64,000 nucleotides of DNA from Kappaphycus alvarezii (taxonomy: Eukaryota; Rhodophyta; Florideophyceae; Gigartinales; Solieriaceae): positions 186,001 to 250,000 of the forward strand of contig NADL03000605.1 in NCBI GenBank assembly GCA_002205965.3, written 5' to 3'. Positions 57,901-64,000 of this stretch are shown piece by piece. Each line of letters begins with the position of its first letter. Position 1 is the stretch's first letter. The position numbers and the translations under genes were made by a program. A model generated the notes under the pieces. That model was given only the letters and a program-made list of their open reading frames with translations, was not told the DNA's origin and did no database searches.

Positions 57901-58210
57901 GTTTCAACAACGGACTGTAATATCTTTTAATCGGCGTAAGTTTCATCGCGATATTTCTGAATTCTTTATACCTCACATGCTTTCAAATATTCCAATAAAG
58001 TCTCACTTTTCTCTCAGAAATACAGTATTAAAGAGAATAAGGATGCAACTTCCGGGGAATGATAGCAATCGAAGTGCATTGTTGAAGCAATCAGCTGACG
58101 AGGAGTAGAAAGCAACAAAGCTTGGCAGGTGGGTTAGTCCTTCCCCATGAATTAATGTAACCGGAGACAACATGCGGTCCGGCCTCTGTCCCTGGACCAA
58201 AGGAGCCGTT

Positions 58211-58856
58211 TGATTTGCACTAATAATGAAACCGCGGAAAATAGCAGAAAGAGGACCTATTTTTGATATTGTATTTGAATGTGCAAAGTTTTTAATTATG
58301 TCTTTGCGCCAAATTCATGGCATTATTTTTCTATTTTGTGAAGAGCTAATAATAGTTAAAGACGATAGGAACTACGGTTTCCGAAGATACTAAGCTCAGT
58401 TTTTAGATGTCAATTCAATTCCAGCTCGATGGCTTGATTCAGTGAGGGGGACGCCTCCATATTTCCCTCCATAATATCATCCTTGTAGTCGTTCTCACCC
58501 TCAAAATTCTCTTCAACACACTTTATGGTCGGCCAAAAAAGTTTATGTATGCTGAGTAAATTGCTCGCTCCAGGAGAGGTCGAGAAAATTTGAATACAAT
58601 TTTGAGTGCGGACCACAAGGCTGGGGAATTGAAAGAAAACTTCGGGACTAAGAAGCATTTTTTTCACGGTGGTCACTCAGAATTTGTGGTAAACCCTGCT
58701 CAATCTATACTCACTTGTACCCCCTTGATCATTCGTCCGTACTCACCTCTTCTCATTATCACAACTACACTTCGGTATCACTCTCGTCGCTTGCAACACC
58801 TCCGTTCTAGGACAATTGGTTCTGAGAATCTCAACGTCGGCGTGTTATTCCTATCA
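58211..58856 (+). repeat. Solo LTR of the young gypsy family, diverged
   Basis: Begins TGATTTGCAC and ends TTCCTATCA, parallel to TGATGTGCGC ... CCCCTATCA of element 2. Shared landmarks: AGAGGACC, GCTGAGTAAA, GCTTGCAACACCTCCGTTCT, GGTTCTGAGAATCTC. The flanks CCGTT (58206-58210) and CCGTG (58857-58861) look like a 5-bp target duplication with one change. It is in the opposite orientation to the decayed element beside it, so it is a separate insertion. Confidence 0.65.
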
Positions 58857-58861
58857 CCGTG

Positions 58862-60455
58862 TATATCGAAAGTCGTCGGATGGAAATCAATATCGAGCAA
58901 AGAACTAAACCTTCCATGCGGGAGACCGGCTGTATATCAACCATCGACCGGTCAGAATTGGAAATTCAAGCTCCTGTGGCGTGAATTTTCTTGAAGCAGC
59001 TCTTAACATTTCCACATATCCCTTTTGTACGGACTTCCATAAACTGCATATGACATCGGTTAAGAGCAAGTAGGCGTCCAAATACCAGCATAAGAGGATA
59101 AAAATGTGTGCTCAGACAAGCATTTCTCTGTCATAAGTCATTACGAGTTATATAAAGCTTCGAAATTTAGTAATGTTCACCGCATTGACACCAATGGGCT
59201 GAAGGTTGGTAGTCTCCAGTAGAAGGTTGCCACGGGGTTGACGAAAGTGACTGTCTATGAAATTTTTGCTACGGGTCAGTAGGGTCCTGTTGCAACATAG
59301 TCCGTTGGGGTGATCTGAGGCCTTTAATGCGAATCAAGTACTTTTCATCCAGTCTCCGTTTCCAAATTTGTAGGCAATAGACTCCAATGACTGTTATTTT
59401 CCAGCAAGAGATAGTACAAATTCTACTTTTCTTTGCATCTAAATGTATTTTATTTCACTTTTTCAAAAAAAGTAGCCTCTTTTCTTTACTTTACGAACTA
59501 TCCTAAATCGATTCTCCTTTTATAAGCATAAATTCGCTTTACACTTCCACTTCTACTTTTTGCTTGGACAGCTTAGTCCAACCCTTTCAAGTCAAAACAG
59601 GCTCCGTATTCCATATTATGTGCCGATATTTTCTCAAGCAGAGGTTTAATCATTCCGCCGCGCTCGTTCAAGTTTTAAAAATACAGTATGTGCATAAATT
59701 TTTATCACAACATGCTGTTGAGAAATAGCCCGCATATTTCGACTGAAAAGAATTTAAAAACACCGATCTACCATCAAATCCATTGACTGCTTCGTCAACA
59801 TGTTCATCAACTAATCAGCCTGTATTCACAATTTTCTACGAAAATAAATAACCCTCGCCCCTTTAAGATATGACAAAATGAATTCGTTGACCTGGATAAT
59901 TCGAAGGACTAGATTTATTGTAGCATATTGGCACGGACTGAGACGAGTAATACATCAGTCATATGTTTTTACCTCATACTACTTCTAATGCATACAACAA
60001 TGAAAAAAGTTTCTATATATGTACCTGTTTAAAAGCAGCAACGTACAGTTCAATACTTAATATCAGTATTTCTCTGCATTTTGCTGTTGATTCAAACGAT
60101 TTATTCATCTCCCTGTTTTCTTGTCTTGTACCCGAAGAAAAATCAATTACAGCGTATTTTCAATTAACTAGATGTATTTTTGAAGCGAAAAATTCAGGAA
60201 AATGCTTTGTGTGCTTGGCTCAATTACTCTATCCGACAGGGTGATAAAAACTAACAGTCTCATATTTGGTAATCTCAAGCTACTTTTATGATGGATCTGT
60301 TGCTTTGGAAATGAACGATATTTTATATCGTGATTCATCTCAGTCTACAGCGTAAATTTGGTTTCATAATCAAATGAGAATTTGTGCGAAAAGTGAAAAA
60401 ATATTATAATCTCTAACTTGGTTCCTAGAGTTATACTAACTTGTGGTTGTAAAGT
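58862..60455. other. No recognisable feature
   Basis: AT-rich. An open frame at 59963-60244 resembles nothing known and has no second copy. Confidence 0.35.
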
Positions 60456-60459
60456 TTTA

Positions 60460-61010
60460 TTCGATAACTGCAATTAATATCTATTTTAATTAATTGAGTA
60501 AAATTTATTCCTATTTATTTTGGCCCTATTTATAATTGTATTCATTGTGGAACAATTTTTTCCGTCCTGTAGTTACTCTTTTATATTTTACTTGATATAA
60601 TTATTGCGTTTCTATTGTCAACAAAATCCTGGTTTGAATGAATGCCTACCAGTAAAATACTGCGTTGATTATTGTCGAGACTGAATTAGGGCTTCCCAAA
60701 TGATTGAACAGATAATTGATTTTTAGTGGCAAATTGAAATTGTGAAATGGAGGGCTAATTTACTGTGGTAGATATGTGGGTTGGTACCCAGTAAATTTGT
60801 ACCGGAGCGTAGATACAGTATATTGGCCATAATTTAAACTGGTCTAGTGTAAATATAGTCCTAAGTTCGTAAAAGTATTTCTACGTGGTTCTGACCATCA
60901 AAATTCACCCATCGATTACCTACTGTTTTCTATGAGAGCATATTCAGGTAATTATTTATAATTCAAGCTGGAACTATTCATTCTTGGATCTACAAATTTC
61001 AATGTTTTAG
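60460..61010 (+). repeat. LTR-like AT-rich repeat family B, diverged copy 3, with a LINE tail inside
   Basis: TTGTGGAACAATTTTTTCCG, ATAATTATTGC and GGAACTATTCATTCTTGGAT, then CTAC parallel the copies at 1740 and 36378. At 60743-60830 lies a fragment of LINE tail type h (GCTAATTTACTGTGG, CCAGTAAATTTGTACCGGAG) in minus orientation. Similarity to the other B copies is patchy. Confidence 0.3.
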
Positions 61011-61019
61011 TAATAACTC

Positions 61020-62700
61020 ACTGGGATCATGAATGTCGTATTCCTTAGAATTTTGAAGCGCGCCAAACCTCCATTCCTGAGGATGCCAGAAAACGTAAGC
61101 ACCGGCTTCATTATCATGGCGTCTAGGGAAAATTTTGTTTTATCAGCACCCATCGGGCGAGATTGCTGGCCCTTGGGCATTTGCTCCAGTCGGCCGCCTC
61201 GGTAACGTAAAGCAGCTCTTTGAGCATTTTATTATTGTATTATACTCTGTTTGCCAAGCGGAAGGGATATATCAAGCTTTGTAGTAAGAGCAATCTGTCC
61301 TCGAGGAAGAAACCATAAACGCGAGGTTTCGGACACATCCTACACCAAGAAAGCTGCAGTCTTGACTGTGCACTATGACAAAAAGACACATCATAAATCA
61401 TGCTAGAGAATCAATTAATAAGAACATAAATAGGTCAGAATGGGTCCCAACTCGGACCACAAGCTCTGAAAAGCCTCAATTTGGGAGAAATGAGAGGAAA
61501 TCCAGCCAAAAATCCTAGCTAAACGGTGAGGAGCGATACGCCATGCTTCACGGATGTGATCGGAGAATAAAAATGCCGTGGTTCTGCGCATTGTTCATTA
61601 CAAGCGCACTGTTCTATTGAATAGCTCCTGATGATAGCGCCATATTGATTTGAAACCTGCCGGTAGAATGCGAGCGCGCCAAGATATGGCCTCTTGGTGA
61701 ACATTACGAACACCGTTCTAGCCATTATCGATCACTTCTACCGCATTTTGGTCGCCTTTAGCCAAACTAGAAAGTGGTTCGCCATATTCACGTTCGCTCA
61801 TGGTGCGAAATTAACAAGTGTCGATGCCAAACCGCAGAAGGATAGGACATTTTCCCGGCAGAATAGCAAGGCCCTCAAGCACCGCCATCATTGAAGGACG
61901 TCGCATCGACCAATATCTTTCGTTGGCGTTATGCTTCTTGCCTTCCTTGGAAAACGCGATGTGCATCAACTGATCTTTGGTTCCAATGGCCTCAGCAGAC
62001 AGATTGACAGGCAAAAAGCCATTAATGTCATCATATCCATCAAGAAAATGGACGGCTTAGCAACAATTACGGCGCAAAATCATGGAGCATCCATGGAGAC
62101 CTCTATATTTTCCCTCCGGGACGTCAAGAAAGCTTCTCCAGCGGATGATAGTCATAAAACGGAACCTGTGCACCTCCGGTGCCTGAATCACTGTTGTTCG
62201 TCAGGCGAATTCCTTTGACGCAGGTGAAACGAGGACCAAAGGGCTCAGCCCGTTATTGGTATCGAGGCGGTCGAGGAATGAAAATACGGCGATGCGACTG
62301 TATCAAGTTCAAAAAATTGGGACGATTTAAGGCTCTGAATCGCGCAGCGCGGAAAGGAAGAAAAGGCAGGCTTGGCCTCCGAAGTTGAAAAGTGGTTATA
62401 ACTACCTTTGCGGTAGCAGGGTCGCTACGCGACCGTTTTGGAGAATATAAAATAGGCAGACGGAGAGGAAATTCGGAGTTTGTTGAAGTGGAGGCACCTT
62501 TTGCTCACGAAAGATCACCTGAAAGCCTGCTGCGGTGAGAAATATGTGACTGGTCAATCAAACGAGTAAGAGGTACTTGAGAGGGTGGGCGTGATGGTGC
62601 TCCGACGGGGTGTGCACAGAGGTTTTCGATTGGAGACGTTCGGAAAATAGTGCATGACGCCACTTTTATCTGAAGGGGTCTTGCTCGGGCGCGGCCATCA
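61020..62700. other. Unresolved region
   Basis: Several open frames of 62-95 codons on both strands. The minus frame FLPVNLSAEAIGTKDQLMHI (about 61810-62014) and the basic plus frame at 62179-62388 look protein-like, but I recognise neither. It could be the 5' part of a LINE or a broken host gene. Confidence 0.25.
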
Positions 62701-62704
62701 AATT

Positions 62705-63600
62705 TTCTACGGGGGAAATTTGGGGTGTTTTTAATGCATGAAAAATGTGGTCAGCTGTTCCCTAAGGGATGTCGTGATGGTAAAGGCTTACAATATAAAG
62801 GGTTGGCGGGAAGTTGTCAAAACGCTAGAAAACTGACGGGAGGCCGGCCAACAGGCACGCTGCATTGGACATTACTGCTGCTGCGGCATGACGCTGTGTT
62901 AATATTTCTTTGACCTTTGCGTAGGTCTCCCTTGCCCTCGTAGCGACGTTGCGTGCGACGTCGGTTAGCAACGCGTGGGCGTCCGGGTGCCATCCCCCGA
63001 GGGTAGAGATAGGGACGGGCACTAGCCTACTTCCGGCGGAAGACGCGATAAAGGACTCGTATCTTCTGTGTTTCGCCGTTCTTGCCGCGTTAAGCGAGGT
63101 GAGTAACCTCCAATGCCGCTTGTTTGCTGGCTGGCCTCCCTTCCACCTTCTGGTAGATTGGAGTGCCATCCACAGCTTTCGACGCATCGTACGGTTTCGC
63201 AATTGGCTTGACAATGATACGATATCTACGCTTCGGTACAAATTTACTGGATACCAACCCACATATCCACCACAGTAAATTAACCCCCCATTTACACAGC
63301 GAGGTGAGTGGGTTGAATGTCCTCACTCTCCTGTTCGAGGGCACTAGTGGGTTGACAAAGGTGACGTCGAAGAAGTCTGTTCTGCCGGTTCGTCCCAATG
63401 CGCGAATATCAGGTCTTGTGCGGTGGACCCCTTCTCGCGGCTCGATGACTGGATGTCGCGCGGCTTTCATGAGATCGCTTGCCAATAAACGAACCTGACA
63501 GTCGTGTCTTCGCGTCCTCTCGCCCCCGTGTAAGCAGTGCAACAGATGGTCGCCGAAACAGTCGAGAGTTTCGGGGCAGTTCCGCTTGGGGCATGGTGTT
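62705..63600 (-). mobile_element. LINE family 2: zinc finger, RLE endonuclease, 3' UTR
   Basis: From 63600 downward, across frames: CPKRNCPETLDCFGDHLLHC (zinc finger), HDCQVRLLASDLMKAARHPV, IEPREGVHRTRPDIRALGRT, GRTDFFDVTFVNPLVPSN, then, past the insertion 63105-63297, NAARTAKHRRYESFIASSAG, SRLVPVPISTLGGWHPDA and QRHAAAAVMSNAACLLAGLP. RPD-x(10)-D-x-DVT is the catalytic core expected of restriction-like endonucleases in R2-type LINEs, which nick the target and start reverse transcription there. The 3' UTR (62705-62840) is tail type g. This is the best-kept RLE in the window. Upstream reverse transcriptase is not seen. Confidence 0.7.
63105..63297 (+). mobile_element. LINE tail type h inserted in the RLE frame, 12-bp target duplication
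   Basis: Flanked by a perfect 12-bp duplication, AGCGAGGTGAGT, at 63093-63104 and 63298-63309. The insert begins within the last RLE codons (TCCAATGCCGCTTGTTTGCT, for SNAACLL) and ends TTAACCCCCCATTTACAC. Removing it restores NPLTSL-NAARTAKH in the host frame. The 5' truncation and short duplication fit target-primed reverse transcription. Confidence 0.8.
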
Positions 63601-63604
63601 TCTC

Positions 63605-64000
63605 GTAATTTTCTACCGACGGCCTAACTACAAGAAATCATTTTTTTGAATTTTTTTTAAAAACTTTTTCCGCGATGTAGCCGGCAGCGCCCAATCGCCC
63701 AGAAGGATAATATGTACTGAAATAAATCTTTGGGTATACAGCAGGGATCAACGATCCAGTTTCCTTATCGAAAGTCGATTAAATTATATGCTTTACAGAA
63801 GTTTCAAAACTCTCTGACAGGACCCAGAGGGGCATGCTGAAGACTATTTTTAGTTTTTATTTCTATTTTATAGTAATGGGATGGCTTTTATTCATGTTCC
63901 CGAACATTCAAACAGTCTAGTGTACTAACTCCTAACTTATTATTTATAGTTCGATCGCAATGGCAGGCCATGAAAACAGCTACCGAAGTTTCGGCTGTGA
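63605..64000. other. No recognisable feature
   Basis: Runs of T near 63640-63670, then AT-rich sequence without an open frame of note. Confidence 0.35.

Noticed and set aside
1-64000. tRNA, rRNA and CRISPR features
   Set aside because: I looked for T-arm motifs, cloverleaf-like patterns, rRNA signatures and regularly spaced short repeats and saw none; a covariance-model scan would be needed to be sure for tRNAs.

Overview
This window is repeat-dominated eukaryotic nuclear DNA. Almost every long open frame comes from a retroelement. One frame looks like an ordinary host gene: an intronless secreted cysteine-rich protein on the minus strand at 37605-38726. Its CC..C..CGG..C cysteine pattern is one I associate with algae (red algae, stramenopiles) and oomycetes. 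A macroalga, possibly a florideophyte red alga, is my best guess, but nothing here proves it. I saw no tRNA, rRNA or CRISPR array, and nothing bacterial.

Layout. 0-10 kb: an acidic-protein fragment, LINE (non-LTR retrotransposon) debris, a Ty1/copia relic with its 3' LTR, a solo LTR, and two adjoining LINE 3' ends with a restriction-like endonuclease (RLE) domain. 10.66-16.52 kb: a Ty3/gypsy element with matching LTRs and a 5-bp target duplication (ATAAT). 16.5-23 kb: LINE tails, unknown repeats and a partial LTR. 23.3-29.3 kb: an old, heavily decayed gypsy element of a second family between two diverged LTRs. 29-33.6 kb: mostly unrecognised, with an acidic-family fragment and a LINE tail. 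33.6-36.35 kb: a tyrosine-recombinase (DIRS-like) retroelement relic cut off by an AT-rich LTR-like repeat. 37-42.6 kb: the secreted-protein gene and many 5'-truncated LINE copies. 42.85-50.34 kb: a nearly whole gypsy element, sibling of the one at 10.7 kb, with a 5-bp target duplication (CCTTT). 50.6-53.9 kb: nested LINE tails and an acidic-family fragment. 54.4-57.9 kb: a decayed minus-strand sibling of the young gypsy family. 58.2-58.86 kb: a solo LTR. 59-62.7 kb: little I can identify. 62.7-63.6 kb: an RLE LINE with another LINE tail inside it.

Three points deserve most attention. First, the young gypsy family carries, after integrase, a tandem pair of about 135-residue domains joined by an Arg/Ser/Pro-rich linker. 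I recognise no family for it, and the ancient copy at 54.4-57.9 kb also keeps it. Second, the LINE families repeatedly insert 5'-truncated tails into one another with exact 10-12 bp target duplications. One locus shows three levels of nesting, and two tails landed within a few dozen bases of the same point in the RLE reading frame. Third, the DIRS-like relic has a recombinase-like region ahead of its Gag-like and reverse transcriptase regions, preceded by a nearly perfect 42-bp palindrome. All homology statements come from reading translations and comparing copies by eye; no database search was run.
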